The notes beneath the pieces were generated by a model that did not search any database, had not been told where the DNA came from, and saw nothing but the letters and a program-made list of their open reading frames with translations. From the NCBI RefSeq assembly GCF_036785885.1, contig NC_092317.1, positions 5,334,501 through 5,398,500 of the forward strand: DNA of 64,000 nucleotides, read 5' to 3'. The stretch comes from Coffea arabica. Its lineage: Eukaryota; Streptophyta; Magnoliopsida; Gentianales; Rubiaceae. Position numbers and translations under genes: made by a program. Shown piece by piece: positions 9,963 through 22,230 of this stretch (its first letter is position 1; each line of letters begins with the position of its first letter).

Positions 9963-12900
9963 CTTCTCGGGTGTGTCTTATTTCTGCCGTGTTCGATGGG
10001 AGGGAATAATTGTGAGGACTAAGGGGAGGTGGGAAGGTTCACAATAGAGGTTTTCTCTGTTCTGTTGAAAGATATATGTTGAAGAACATATATATATATA
10101 TATACTTAGTAGACCCGATCTATATACGGGTCTACTTGTGAAACCTGATGTAGTCAATAGTTACTTGACATTTCCTTCCTGCTGATTTTCATTTCCGTCA
10201 TATCATCATACAACTATGTGGCTATTGAATACACCACATAGTTTATCAATAAATTCGCGCATCAAACCAACCTAAGTTGTTTGCCCCTGACGAAAGGCAT
10301 ATACTATTACTATATAGTACGTAGTGCCTTTTTACAGGGATGTGGAACAGCTTTGTTTTGGGCGTCACACACACACACACACACGCACTAACACAGAGAG
10401 CGAGAGATGGGGAGGAAAAGAAGATTGTTGAAGTTGGGTACAATGAGTTTAACCTCTTCTCTTGAGGGTGGTGCTGGAACTGTGGTCAAAGAACTTCACG
10501 GGCTATAGAGTAGATACAAAAAGATCATGTATGTATGTAAAAGTTGTAAATCACCTTGACAGACATGTAAAATTAATTGGAGAGAAGCCACTTCTTTTTA
10601 GCTAGGCGGATAAAAAGGTTAATCTCTTCCTTCTTGTCTTATTCCAACATGCTTCTCAAACAGTCAAAGGTGAATATTATCACGCAATTCTTGAGATTCC
10701 CTAGAACAATCAAGACGATCAATCTTTGCTGTGATGAAAAAAAGAAAGAAAGATAAAAAGGAATCTAACTGCCTTTTGACTTGATAATTTTACCTGTTGC
10801 AATAAGCTGCCTGTTCTTTAAATGGAAAGGCCTTTCCAATTGCAAATGAATAACTCAAAAAAGTACCTATTTCTCCAAATCAAGTAATCTGAAAAATGCA
10901 ATTGGCCGTGCCTCTTGGAACAAGACAGAAGGAACAAGAAACTGGGGGTCGCTCGTGAACGTGTTTTTGCCTGTGTATAAGTGTGTGTGCTTTTGTCTGT
11001 GTGGAGAGAGCGAATTGATGTCTTGTCATGAAAGCGAGATGAATGTAATATTCCAAGTGGAATGCAAATGTCTAAGCCACTATACAAGCTCCTGAACTTG
11101 GGGAGTTCAAAGGTCAATATACCTCATCTTTCTCTTCAATTTTCCTAGTAAAGTTTGTCCGCAATTTTAGCCTCAACTATCTAATAAAAATTTTGTGGAT
11201 CTGTTACACCTTATAGTTAACTCTCTGGAAAACCAATAAAACATTCTGCAAGAACTCGATTAAATCAAATTTTCCTATCTGGCCGTCTACTCTTCAAAGT
11301 TTTATTGAGTGGTGGCAGTCATTTGTAAAACAGCAACCACTGGAAAATAGCAATTAGACTAGTGGGTATAGACTTGGGAGAAGGGAAGAAAAACAATCAC
11401 TCAAAATGCAACTTCATGGCCTATGAGCATTTTCTACTTTGTTATCTTTTTTTTTTCACACACACACACACACACAGTATATATGTATATCTTAAATAGG
11501 CAAATGTCCTTGTGCTTATAAATTATTGGTTGCTGCATGTCTCGGCTACTTACCTTAACCAATGAACACGGCAAGGGCAGTACGTACCAAGGCATTTAGA
11601 TATGAGAGTATAAAGGTTTTCTTAACGTGCTCATGACTAGTTCTTACGAAAATGGCATCTGGGCGTTCAATTGCTGATTTCCACTTTTGATGGGACGAAA
11701 ATCGCTTTCAACTTTTCCCAAATACATGTGATTTGCCAGCGACTAATATTCAACATTGTCTGCAATTCAAAAGAAGCTGCATGGGTTGCTTTCTAATTTT
11801 CTCTCATTTCCTCTTGCTTTTCCACGCAGGCTGCTATAAGGTTTACGTTTAAATGGTTTACATTTGAACCAGAAGAAAACTTTTGATATGAGGAATCATT
11901 GTCATCAGCCACAGCCCCTTTTCATACTCACATGTTGTGTCTATCCAATTCTAGAAAAGAAGAAATTATGCATTCGAATAATCCAAAATTGTGATACTCA
12001 TCCACATTGGTTAAAAAGAACGTATTAATGTATGAATTCTTCTATTCTTTGTCCTAAGAGCACATGATAAGAGATAGACTTAATATATAATTATCTGTAA
12101 AAGTTTAACTGAAGTATTTTATCTTGTAATTTATTCTGAAAAATTATTGGGTTACAAAAACAACATTTTCCCTTCTTGGTTAAGCCCAGACTTAGATGTC
12201 CTAGAAGAAAATTATTTTTCTCCTCTTCTCTAACCTTTTTTCTAATCTTGCAAACAAAACGTCTTTTTCTCATGGAATTGGTCTCCCTCCCTCCCATGTC
12301 TCCTTTTTTTTTGAAATAAAGTCTCCTAGGATCCTAGTGAGAGTTTTCTTTCCCCTAGAGATTCATAATGAGAGTTTTCTCCTTTTCTAAGGATTTCTGG
12401 TTAGAGGTTTCTCTTCTTTTAGAAATTTCGAACAAGAGTTTTGTTAATTTTTACATTTCTTTATTAATCTAAGTTTTCTCAGATTTGCTTATCAAATTAG
12501 AATTTTTTTAGAACTATCTCGTTAGATCTCACATTAATATATGAACTTGTTTTCACAGTGTAATATTCTCTTAACTAGTGAGATTTATGTTCTTCAGATA
12601 TGTTTATATATAATTTTTGCTATTAATGTAGATTTGATGAATGATGATGTTTTTTATAATAAAAAAATACTACAACAATAACAAAAGCCTTTTGGTTTAG
12701 CCCATCAGCGTAATTAGAAAATTAGTTGCTGACAAGATGCTGGATATGGACCTTTTTTTTCTTTTTGGAAAGATGTTGGACCCTATTACTCCTTGTTACC
12801 GCGCGTGGCGCGATCTCATGACATGTAGCAACCCAAAAAATTAAGGAGATTATCCTGTCATTGTCCATGTGTTCAACGGCGGCTAAACCACGCCATAGAT

Positions 12901-13630
12901 CGATTACCAGCTTTCCTTTATCGGAGACTACAAAAGTTGACGTCTTCTCCTCCTAGTTTTTTTACGTCTTTGATCACATGAAATCTAGACAGTCGTTCCA
13001 AAAACAAAGAAGACCAGTCCCAGATATGCACCAGTCTTTTAATGTGCCATCCTGAGAAAATGGCTACAAGGACTGTCACCTTCCATCATTTGATTATGCG
13101 GACTCTAATTACTCCCTAATTAGTTCAAAATGCATAAGACTTTATGATAATGATCTCTCGTAAATTATATTTTTGTCAACCTAGTACCGATATATAAAAT
13201 ACTGATGATTATACATTAGAAATGTGTTTTTTTGTCCCCGGGGGGGGGGGGGGGGGGGTTTAATTACACAACAATGCAAATGACTCGTAATCTTGATGAT
13301 TATCGCAAGGTCACACCCGTATTTACGTGATTGAAATAGTTTATGAACTCAGGTATTGATTTTTTGATACATCGATGAACCAAAAAGAGATTAAATATGA
13401 ATTACATTAATAAACTAGAGAGTTTTTATTGGTGTTGGGTAGTTACGTGATTAGCACGAGTAACTAAGCATTTAATTGTTCTGTTCTTTCCTTGTTATGG
13501 ATTTTGAATGTGTAGGGGCAGGTTATGAGAAAGCAGCAAAAGACAGAGGGGGAAGAAAGGATCAGAAATCACTCGTAGAAATGAAATGTAACCTTTGATT
13601 AGATTGAAATATATCGTATTTCAAAGAGTT
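9963..13630. other. intergenic region between the two GT14 genes
   Basis: It holds the upstream region of GT14 copy 1 (a TATATA-rich stretch near 10,089-10,104 and a perfect inverted repeat at 10108-10136), CA microsatellites near 10,367-10,384 and 11,459-11,476, a run of 19 G at 13240-13258, and presumably the 3' flank of GT14 copy 2. I find no gene. Confidence 0.6.
10108..10136. promoter_or_regulatory. perfect 10-bp inverted repeat upstream of GT14 copy 1
   Basis: AGTAGACCCG (10108-10117) is followed by the 9-base loop ATCTATATA and then CGGGTCTACT (10127-10136), an exact inverted repeat about 146-174 bp upstream of the start codon. It sits directly next to a TATATA tract on the start-codon side. 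It could be a hairpin in the leader or a palindromic protein-binding site; nothing in the sequence decides which. Confidence 0.45.
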
Positions 13631-15618
13631 TCAGGCAAACAACAACGGAGAAAGCTCTAGCAAACGTTTAAGAGAATTGGGAACAAACTTTCTAGCAAAC
13701 AAAAAACACGAGGAAGAGTTCTTACCATTGTAAGTACAGTTCGTAGTACCAAACCTTACTTGATTCATAAACTCTGCATTGACATTTCTCCAATCAAATC
13801 TTCCCGGATGAGGACCTTCTCTGGACCAATCTACCCAAGTCACGCTCCTGTTTGAGTTCTCATCTGGCAAGAGAATATTCACAAGCGTGGGAATGTAGTG
13901 CTCATCATTATAACACGGAGGGTTGCAATGCTCAGCAAAAATGGGGTAATATTTTCTGTCTGATATAATTCTTATGGCAACCTTGCGGTTGACCTCAAAC
14001 CACTGGGACCCTTTTCGCCATTGAGATTTTGATATTGCAGGCGACATTGATTTGTTATATCTGCCACGACCACTTTTTCTTGGATCGTCAGCTGAGCCAA
14101 TGAAACTGTGATTTGAATTTATTAGGTAGTTGTAAATTGTTGTGAAGTTGAACAAAGGAATGCATGTTTCAGATAGCAGCACAAATCTTTCATTCGTGAA
14201 ATCAAGCAGTGCATTGGCTAGAAGTCGTCGCTCAGCGTCTATCATTGATGCTGTTCCCCATTGCACCGGCTGCGGTCAAATGCAAAATGAGCACTCTGTC
14301 ACTTGCATGGTTGATTTTAGTTTTTTAAGGCAGAGTCGAATGGAATTTACCTCAATCTTGTTATTCATTCAAGAGAAAGGAAGAAAATCAGTTATTAAAT
14401 GTCCTTTTTGTAGCGCCTTAAGAATTAGAAGTTCTAGATTTTAATCTCACGTCTCTCTCAATTTCTTAAATTCTACCCATCTCCCTGCAATTAAAAAAAA
14501 TATTCTTTTTATAACAATATGATTTATTATACTACATCTCATTGAAATTAATTGCAAGTTGTTCAAAGCATCATTACAGCTTCCTCCCTAATAAAATTAA
14601 TTGCAAGTTGTTGTACATTTGTGAGGATATTTTGCATAACATTTTTGGGTCATTGTAATGTACAGGGCACGAAATTGCAAAGGAGTGGTAATTCAATGGG
14701 CCATTGTGCAATTAACCTGTATATTTTCTGCTCATGCTTCCCCAGTTTTCTGCGGTAAAAAAAGTAGTAATTTCATCAGAACAGCATAGATGATAGAACC
14801 CATCTCTGTGTAACTGTGTTGTGTAATAACTTGGAATTTATGAAGTTGACAAATGGAACACAAACGAAAGTTGGAGGTAAAAGTCTTTGAGAAAAGAGCC
14901 ATTTGATTTGATCCTAATGCTTGGGCATTTTGAAAAAATTAGGAAAAAATTGTATTGAGAAAGAATTCACTATTCAAACAAACCCTTTAATTCTCGAAGG
15001 CTAAAATGCAGTCTGAAGTATCAAAGCATTACGAACCTTGCTAGGAACTCTTCTTCGATGGAAAACAGAATCTTCAGGCTCTTCTCCAATGTAAGAGGGG
15101 TCTGAATGAACATAAATAGAGTATGATCCATTGTGTCCATCAAAAAACCTCTCCCACAAGGGAGCCAATGGTATCGGCCCTTTGGTCAAGAACATGAAAG
15201 CAACCTTCGGAGCATACTCGTAAGCAAACTCCTCAACCATAGGCACCATAGATGCACGCCAAAACAGTTCACTATCGTCCATTTTGTGCCTAAGAAATTG
15301 CAACTGATCCTCCGGCACGAAACTACTAATAGCAGGCAGGGGAAAACCGCCTTCGTGCGGGGATGGTGGAGGCAGTGGTGATATTCTTGGCTGTTTGAAT
15401 GGTAATTCTATCAGGGTTGATGCCTGTTGGAACGATGTAAGATTAGGCATTGAGTTAATGTTCTCTAGTGAAAGAAATCTCTCAAGATACATACCACCGG
15501 TGACTCCCAAAGACAAGCCAATGACAAAATACAGAACACCAAATGCATGATGCAACTGCACTAATCGTGCAATATAAAGGTTAGCCATGAATTGACGTTG
15601 CAGCCGCTGCTCTTCCAT
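13631..15618 (-). CDS. Core-2/I-branching beta-1,6-N-acetylglucosaminyltransferase family protein (BC10-like, GT14), copy 2
   Basis: Two exons: 15618-15037 (194 codons) and 14269-13631 (212 codons plus TGA), about 406 aa. Donor AAG|GTTCGT and acceptor GCAG|CCGGTG join in phase 0 after VPSK, exactly where copy 1 is interrupted; the intron is 767 bp. A signal anchor (about residues 24-46) is followed by a short Pro-containing stem and the GT14 domain: [87 protein letters not shown]. Unlike copy 1 it has neither the N-terminal poly-Gln nor the long poly-Pro stem. Both copies look intact, so both are probably active Golgi type II membrane enzymes. The substrate is unknown. Confidence 0.9.
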
Positions 15619-17328
15619 TCATCAGAGAGATAAAGAAGAGAGCTTTAGCATACAATGAATATGAAGCAGTAGCTCTGCCCCATTATTAAGGGACGGACTC
15701 ATTGGCCATCTTGTAACATCACTTCAACCGCAAGGTAAGATGAAACGATGTTCAAGAATCCTCAGATACCGGGCGATAAGCACCTCCCGGTCACCCCTTA
15801 AGCATCGGGTCAACTTTGGTTGGCTTGCTTAAGCACGTTAATGGTCACTGGCAGAATACAAGATCGAAACCCTTTTACATTGTGAGCCAAATTCACAATG
15901 GTACGATGCTTCGACAAGTTACCTCTTACCTAGTCTTAGTACCTAGTTTGATTCTTCGAGTAGACCTCGATGTATAGAGTACATTCAATGACCCGGCAAG
16001 TTGCACCATCTTTCCAATTCCGAAAAGTTTCTGTAGACCTCGACATCTGTTTCCTACCTATTCTATATTCTACTGATGAAGTCATGTGCCCAAGAACAAG
16101 AGAAAACGTTAGAGAGGACTATGTGGTGCTTTGTTTTATGCCTAAGCTAGGGCTTGCAAACTGGACTAACTTAAAAAACAAAACAGTTCGCTGGATCACG
16201 CACTAGCAGATTATACGAAGGTTCTGAAAAAAGTCATCAAAAATAGCTATTAGCAACCAACACAAATATAGCATGTGGTTGTATTTTGAGTCTTTTTTAG
16301 GTAACGTAATTGCTTGCCAGCTAAAAATGGATGAAGAAAGAAATAATCTGAGGTGAACCTCATCCAGTAAATCCCATTTGGGAGACTAATTGTGTAAATT
16401 AACCATAATAGCTTGCTTAAAACGAAGTTGTTGTATTAATCATATTTGAAACTGTTCAGTTATTTTTTTCCCCCAAACAAGGGAGGACGGTGAGAGGGGA
16501 TTTAAGAAGAGGAGAGGGGTACAAAAATTTTGAATTTATGACCTCTAATTCTTAGAGTCTTAACCTTAGCCACTAGTTCCGGACCTCCTCGATTACTGCC
16601 TACTAGACTGGCCATCCTCGCATGAAGGAAAATTGGGACTTAGTATTAGAATGGGGACATTATTTAATTGTCTTGTGTAATAGAATAGAGTACTTCTGAT
16701 GTAACTGAGGTTTCTACCTCTTGTACAATCTTCCGATCTAGTCTTTAATTAAAAGAGTTTGATTGTTGCTCGAAAAGAATATACCAATTGCCCCTTCTGT
16801 ACCTTGACCAGCAATTTTGGTATCAGACTGTTTCGTCTGGTAACGAATAGGTTCCTAACCACTCAAAAGCATTCACTCACCAACTGGTAAAAGACGCAAA
16901 GATTAAAAGCTGTACCTTTTCCAGTTTGAGAGTGACAAAGTACTAGTTATTCAATAGGATTCCTTTCCCAGTTTTAGGGTGACAAAAGTATTAGTTATTC
17001 AATAGGATTCCGCAAGCAAATAAGTATCAACTGAGGCTTTGAAGAGGAGCATATACAAATAAAAACAAGAAAACCATCAATCCTTGACACATTTCATCTG
17101 ACAAGCAGCAAGATCAAGAAATGCTCAAACCAAAATCATTCTGTATTGAATGAATTCTATCGTACACAAAAAATCAACAAAAGAAATGAAAATTTTGAAA
17201 CAAACCACAATTTCTTTTGGGGAAAAAATTTCTATACAATTTACAAGAAAACTGACCTCAGACAAAGAGAAGTTTAATACAAGGATAGTCAATCTCTGGG
17301 TAAGATAAAATACCCCAGTCCTCTAATG
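15619..17328. other. intergenic region
   Basis: No gene is supported. It includes a local tandem duplication (16922-17011) and, around 16,465-16,600, a block whose reverse strand loosely resembles a tRNA-derived SINE head (GTGGCTAAGG, then GGTCATAAATTC); I do not consider that proven. The right part is the 3' flank of the AP-3 delta gene. Confidence 0.5.
16922..17011. repeat. imperfect tandem duplication, about 47-bp unit
   Basis: Two units, starting at 16922 (CAGTTTGAGAGTGACAAAG) and 16969 (CAGTTTTAGGGTGACAAAAG), each run on to TAGTTATTCAATAGGATTCC. A few substitutions separate them, so it is an old local duplication. Confidence 0.8.
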
Positions 17329-20259
17329 CTATAGAAGAAAATCAGGAATCACCGGAGATTCTGCTGCCACATTCTCCATTCCATCTGCTCTTTGCCGTGA
17401 CTTGTGCTTGCCATGGGGATGACTACTACTTGGCCTATCTGATCGATCAGATTCACCAGTTGCCTTTTTTGAACTTCTATGGCTTCTCTCTTTACCATGA
17501 GTACGGTGTTTGATCCTTCTAGAATTCTTGTTTCCAAGCTCAGCAATCTCCACAGTTGTTGAATCAGCATTTGATTCCAAAGGCCTAAAGGCCTCCTTCC
17601 TACTTCGCCTATTTGACGATTTGTCAGACTTGTCAGTCCGTGATGATGATGCCACAGCTTGATTGCCTAGAAGTACCTCTTGCACAGCATCTGAGATTAA
17701 ATCCTCTTTCAGCTCAGTTAGCTTCTCATTGATGTGTATTCTATCTCCATCATCCAATTTTACAACCACAGGCCTAGGTTTTGCTATTGGCTTTTTCTTA
17801 GGGACAAGTGATTTCTCTGTAAGTTTAACCAGATAATCTGCCTCATCGTTTACTTTATCTTGCATACTGAGGTCATTAGCAGGTGGATAATCATTTGGAA
17901 CTTTTTCCTTTTTCTCTGAAGGAAGATAATATATCCCATGCCGTTTGCGATGCTCCGTGAGTAGAGATGTTGACTCACTTGACGGTTCGCACTCTTCCTC
18001 ATTTTGTTGGTCAGAAACCGTAACCACATCCTTTTCCAGGGATCGAGGTTTTTCAAGGGAAAATGAACTCAAAACAGGTATTCTAAAATCACCACATATT
18101 GCTTCTAAGTCGCTGAGATTCTCCTTAAGCTCCAAACCATCAGGAAGAGGCACCCTGCCTTGAGCACTCAACGAAACTGGCCCAAGCTCTTCAGATAAGG
18201 CATTGTGCATCACTCTGACAATTTCACAGGCTTTTAGTTCTCCCCTATCATTTTCTTCTTCCTTTGGGACCAAGCAACCATGTATTTCTTGTCGAATCAA
18301 CTCAATCAAACCAAGGACATTCTTCACCCTATCCTGTATCTCCACTTCATGACTACCTGCCATTGGTCTCAGTGTTGATTCGACAAGATTTACCATCCCA
18401 ACCAAACAATCTTTGGTGAAATGACCCATCTTCACAGAACAGGAAGACACCTGCTCAAGATCGCTAATCATTTTCTTCCCATCATTTCCAGAAGCATCTT
18501 TTTGCGGTTGATGCAGCATTCTTGGATTAAACCCCTCATCTGGTTCACTAAAAGTAACAGTTTGACCACTAACAGAATCAGAACTTTGTTCACACCAACC
18601 ATTGTGTACAGACTCTCCCACTTCTGAGATAGATGCAGCAAGAGCTTCTTCTGGATAGAAATAAAAATACGCAGAGAATGTCAATACCTTAAATGCAGAC
18701 TGGATATACACAGCCCTCACTGAAGGTGGCAAAAGATTGGTTCTTGGTTGCAATAATGCTTCCATGAGCTCAAATGGATTTTTGCAGAATTCAACATACT
18801 CCCCAGAAACCCAAGCAGCCGCAGATAAAATTCTGTGGATGAAAGAATTTCCAAGCAACGCAGGATCAATCAATAAATCACGCCCAACATGAACAACCTC
18901 CGGTCTAACATCCCTAACTCTCATGCCAATGTCTACAAGCTGGTTCTCAATTTCCTCTCCCTTCTGGCAATGTGGAACCCTCGCCATTTCCCCAAGAAGT
19001 GAAACATACCAGTCAAAATCAACAATTGTCTCATAATAATTTCTCGAACAAGTTGACAAGATAGACCCTAGGATCTCATTACAAAATTCTGGGTCAGACT
19101 TGAGTGCATAATTAATCAAAACTCTACAAATTTCTGCTACATTGTCCTCTGAAACCATAGCCATTACAAGCCTTAGGGCCTCAAATTTAATATTGACATC
19201 CTCATCACTCAAGGACTTAATCACAACCTCCTTATTCTCCACAACAGCATTCAAGGACTTAGGTGCAATAGCAGCAAGCGCTTGCAATCCAAGATACTTA
19301 AGATTCGGATCATCTTCAGTCAAAAACTCCCTAATCTTCTCAGCTGCAAGCTTCACGGCTAACTCATGCTGAGTTAAACTACACACAATCGTCCTAATAC
19401 ACTCAAAAGCCAACGATTTTGCCCCAGTACGCCTCAAATGCTCACAAATCGGCTCCACAACTCTTTTCCCCAACCTTGGCTCTAAAGGCACCAACTTGGC
19501 AAAGATCTTCAAAACCTTAATCAAAACCCAATTGTTCCTAGAATCCACCAAAATCCTATAAAACTCGGGGGCTAGAGGCAAATACGATCTAGGTTCTTTG
19601 TTAGCTAGCTCACAAAACACTCCAACGATGGCGGAAACAATACCCACATCAGCATTCTCTAAATTCTCGACTAATCGCTTAAAACACACCCTCACGGAAT
19701 CTGGGTACAATTCAAAAACCCTCAAAACAGTAGCAATAGCTTTCTTCTTAATAAACCCCTTATTGCTATTCAATAAAGTAAACAATTCGGGCGTCAAATC
19801 GCGTGCTAAATCGGGAGTACAAATCGAAGAAAGCGTCTGCAGAGCGAGGCTTACCTCATGGGGGTTGCCCGAATTGAGGTCTTTCCGGAGCTGATGAGTG
19901 AGGAGGAGTATGACATCCGTGGAGGAGTTGAAGGAAATCGAGGCGGCAAGATAACCGGTCCGTTTTGAATTGAAGATGGTGGAGGAGGAGAGCTCGATTG
20001 CATGGAAAGCGGCCCAGGACATGTCGATGGCATAGAGGGAGTGAAGGTAGGTAAGCTTTTGAAGCGCGGTGGTTTTGGTTTGTTGGTCCGTTGATTTGAT
20101 CTCGCGGCGAACCTCATCGATGGATTTCGAGACAAAAGTGGAGGATTCGGGTGTTCCGGCGGCGGTGCCGGCAGCGAGGTTGTGGAGACGGAGGCCTTTG
20201 ATTAAATCCTCCAAGGATCGTTGGAACAAGGAATCCATTAGTGAAGGACCTCCCGCCAT
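17329..20259 (-). CDS. AP3D: AP-3 complex subunit delta (delta-adaptin), intronless
   Basis: A single open frame of 976 aa, starting MAGGPSLMDSLFQRSLEDLI. The N-terminal two-thirds is the adaptin trunk of ARM/HEAT-type helices: SIDEVRREIKSTDQQTKTTALQKLTYLHSLYAIDMSWAAFHAIELSS is cut here to its hallmarks SIDEVRREIK, KLTYLHSLY and DMSWAAFHAIE, followed by helical repeats to about residue 560. The C-terminal third is a charged low-complexity hinge (KKKPIAKPRPVVVKLDD, then Ser/Arg/Lys-rich segments). The delta subunit pairs with beta3, mu3 and sigma3 in the AP-3 coat, which in plants sends cargo from the Golgi to the vacuole. The absence of introns over 2.9 kb stands out against the many-exon neighbours; I recall the Arabidopsis orthologue (At1g48760) also lacks coding introns. 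It is divergent from the HBS1 gene. Confidence 0.92.
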   Translation of the reverse strand: MAGGPSLMDSLFQRSLEDLIKGLRLHNLAAGTAAGTPESSTFVSKSIDEVRREIKSTDQQTKTTALQKLTYLHSLYAIDMSWAAFHAIELSSSTIFNSKRTGYLAASISFNSSTDVILLLTHQLRKDLNSGNPHEVSLALQTLSSICTPDLARDLTPELFTLLNSNKGFIKKKAIATVLRVFELYPDSVRVCFKRLVENLENADVGIVSAIVGVFCELANKEPRSYLPLAPEFYRILVDSRNNWVLIKVLKIFAKLVPLEPRLGKRVVEPICEHLRRTGAKSLAFECIRTIVCSLTQHELAVKLAAEKIREFLTEDDPNLKYLGLQALAAIAPKSLNAVVENKEVVIKSLSDEDVNIKFEALRLVMAMVSEDNVAEICRVLINYALKSDPEFCNEILGSILSTCSRNYYETIVDFDWYVSLLGEMARVPHCQKGEEIENQLVDIGMRVRDVRPEVVHVGRDLLIDPALLGNSFIHRILSAAAWVSGEYVEFCKNPFELMEALLQPRTNLLPPSVRAVYIQSAFKVLTFSAYFYFYPEEALAASISEVGESVHNGWCEQSSDSVSGQTVTFSEPDEGFNPRMLHQPQKDASGNDGKKMISDLEQVSSCSVKMGHFTKDCLVGMVNLVESTLRPMAGSHEVEIQDRVKNVLGLIELIRQEIHGCLVPKEEENDRGELKACEIVRVMHNALSEELGPVSLSAQGRVPLPDGLELKENLSDLEAICGDFRIPVLSSFSLEKPRSLEKDVVTVSDQQNEEECEPSSESTSLLTEHRKRHGIYYLPSEKKEKVPNDYPPANDLSMQDKVNDEADYLVKLTEKSLVPKKKPIAKPRPVVVKLDDGDRIHINEKLTELKEDLISDAVQEVLLGNQAVASSSRTDKSDKSSNRRSRKEAFRPLESNADSTTVEIAELGNKNSRRIKHRTHGKERSHRSSKKATGESDRSDRPSSSHPHGKHKSRQRADGMENVAAESPVIPDFLL

Positions 20260-22230
20260 TAAATTTGGGGAAGGCTAATGAATTGAAGACAAGGTCCGAT
20301 TATATGGAGTTTGATGAGGTTTAGTGTGTGAGTGTGTGTTTTTGGGATGCCATGATGATCAGGAATTGAGTTCTGAAGGCTGGTGTAAGGAATGAGGGAG
20401 AAGGAAGAAAGAGTAGTATTTTTAATTTGGTGCGTGAGCTTTTCAAATAAAGTCGTTTGAAGCTGCACGAGTTTATCAAATACCACGACTTTTGGCTGAA
20501 ATGTGGAGTCCATTGGAGGTTGAACTCATCGTTGATGGAATCATTTTTGTTAATGGAGCCAATGATTTGTCACAGTGCAATAAGTAAACTGAAATGATAA
20601 TTTGTAAGCAACTCATAACTGTAAAATGGGTAAAACGAATTCGTACAACTTATTCAAATTAAACTCTTCTAATTGATGGAATAAATATTAACATTAAAAC
20701 TAGAACAAACTCACAACTTGTCGAGATTCATATTTCAGAACTTTTGATTGTGGTGCGATCTCGTTATATTTTGGATTGTAATTTTTAGTAAAAAAATTTT
20801 TATGTTTATCACGTGCATATTTTTTAATTTTACATAAATCAAATCGTTATAATATATTTTTTTATAAATACTAGTAATAATAATAGTTTAGCTTCTTCCC
20901 AAATAATGTAGGGAAGGAAATTTCTTCTTTTATTCTTTTATGACACAAAAATTAAGTATATAAAATTGAAAGTTAAAAAAGAATTTTCATGTAATTAATC
21001 TTTTAACTTATTCATTACTGTTAGTATTACTTTACCACATTACTATCTTGTTCGCTGCTACTAAATATAAGAAACGTGGATTTTTTCTTGACACAAACAA
21101 AATTACTAGTACATGCCAAATAATTTAACATGATTTTCAAAAATAAAAATAGAAAACAAAATCAATATAAAATACTAACAATGTTGCACTTGTGCTGTTA
21201 TTGTTAATATTAATATTAATATTAATATGGATATTATTATTTTGGTTATTGCTTCGGTTAGATTTATGGATGTTGCACATACTATAACACAAAACCGCAA
21301 ATCAATCAATAAGGAAAGAACAAGGGGAAGAGTAGAAATAAAGGTGGAGAGATCCATGGAAGAGAAGAATGAAGATCACCGACTGCTAGAAGCTTAAGAT
21401 AGCCATAAATAAGCAAAGGAAACATCAGCCAAAAAGCACCACTTGTCACCAGCCAGCCAAAGCCCTCTTTCCAGCAACCAGCAGGTAATAAATCTTTAGC
21501 CTTCCTTCTCTCCTCTTCCAGATTTTCATGTCTTTACTAAAACCCTAATCTTTTTTATTCTTTTAACTGTCCCCAAGTGCCCATAGCTGCACGCCCATCA
21601 AAATCCTGCGGCAATGTATGAGCATTTTGGAGCAACCCAAATAGCCAAATGACTTCCATGGCCTAAATTAGAGCTGGGTTTTTTATTCCTAAAAAGAAAA
21701 AAAAAAAAGATGATGACTTGGGTTGTGGGCGCAATTTAATTATCTTAATTCTGCTCATTTTTTATTTCGTTAGTGGGCTTGTTGTAAATTTACTGAATTT
21801 GGTCTAGAAGTAGTGTTGAATTATGTTTCACTAGTAATCAAGAATTGTAGTAGTACTAGTATTCGGGAGAATGAAGTAGAAATTATTGCTACTAAATAGA
21901 GGCTTTACAATTCTATTTTCCTGCAGCTTACACAATTGTGGAGCGTTACAGGAATTCTGTTTAAGAGCAGCGGAATTTGTGAGATTTGTTGATCAAGTGA
22001 ATGGAAGGATTGCGAGTTGATTGAATGTAGGTTGAAAAGTTATTGTGGGTTGCATTTTCATCAGCTTTCCAGGATGTCTATGTTCTAACACAATTTTAAG
22101 TAAAAATCAACGTTAAGGTATGTTGTTTCTGGTAATTGATTAGCCTCTTCACATGTAAAATTTGCATATCGTTGGGATTCTGGAATTTTAACGTAAGCTT
22201 TCTTTTTGTCATTTGACAGAAATTAGCAAG
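20260..22230. other. divergent intergenic region between AP-3 delta and HBS1
   Basis: This carries both promoters and the HBS1 5' leader. A leader intron is likely for HBS1: ATTTGACAG|AAATTAGCAAG gives an acceptor at 22219, and candidate donors lie at 21485 (GCAG|GTAATA) and 22118 (TAAG|GTATGT), so the leader may hold one or two introns. The rest is AT-rich, and I see no other feature. Confidence 0.55.

Noticed and set aside
16465-16600. Possible tRNA-derived SINE on the minus strand
   Set aside because: Box similarity is weak, and I find no target-site duplication or A-tail.
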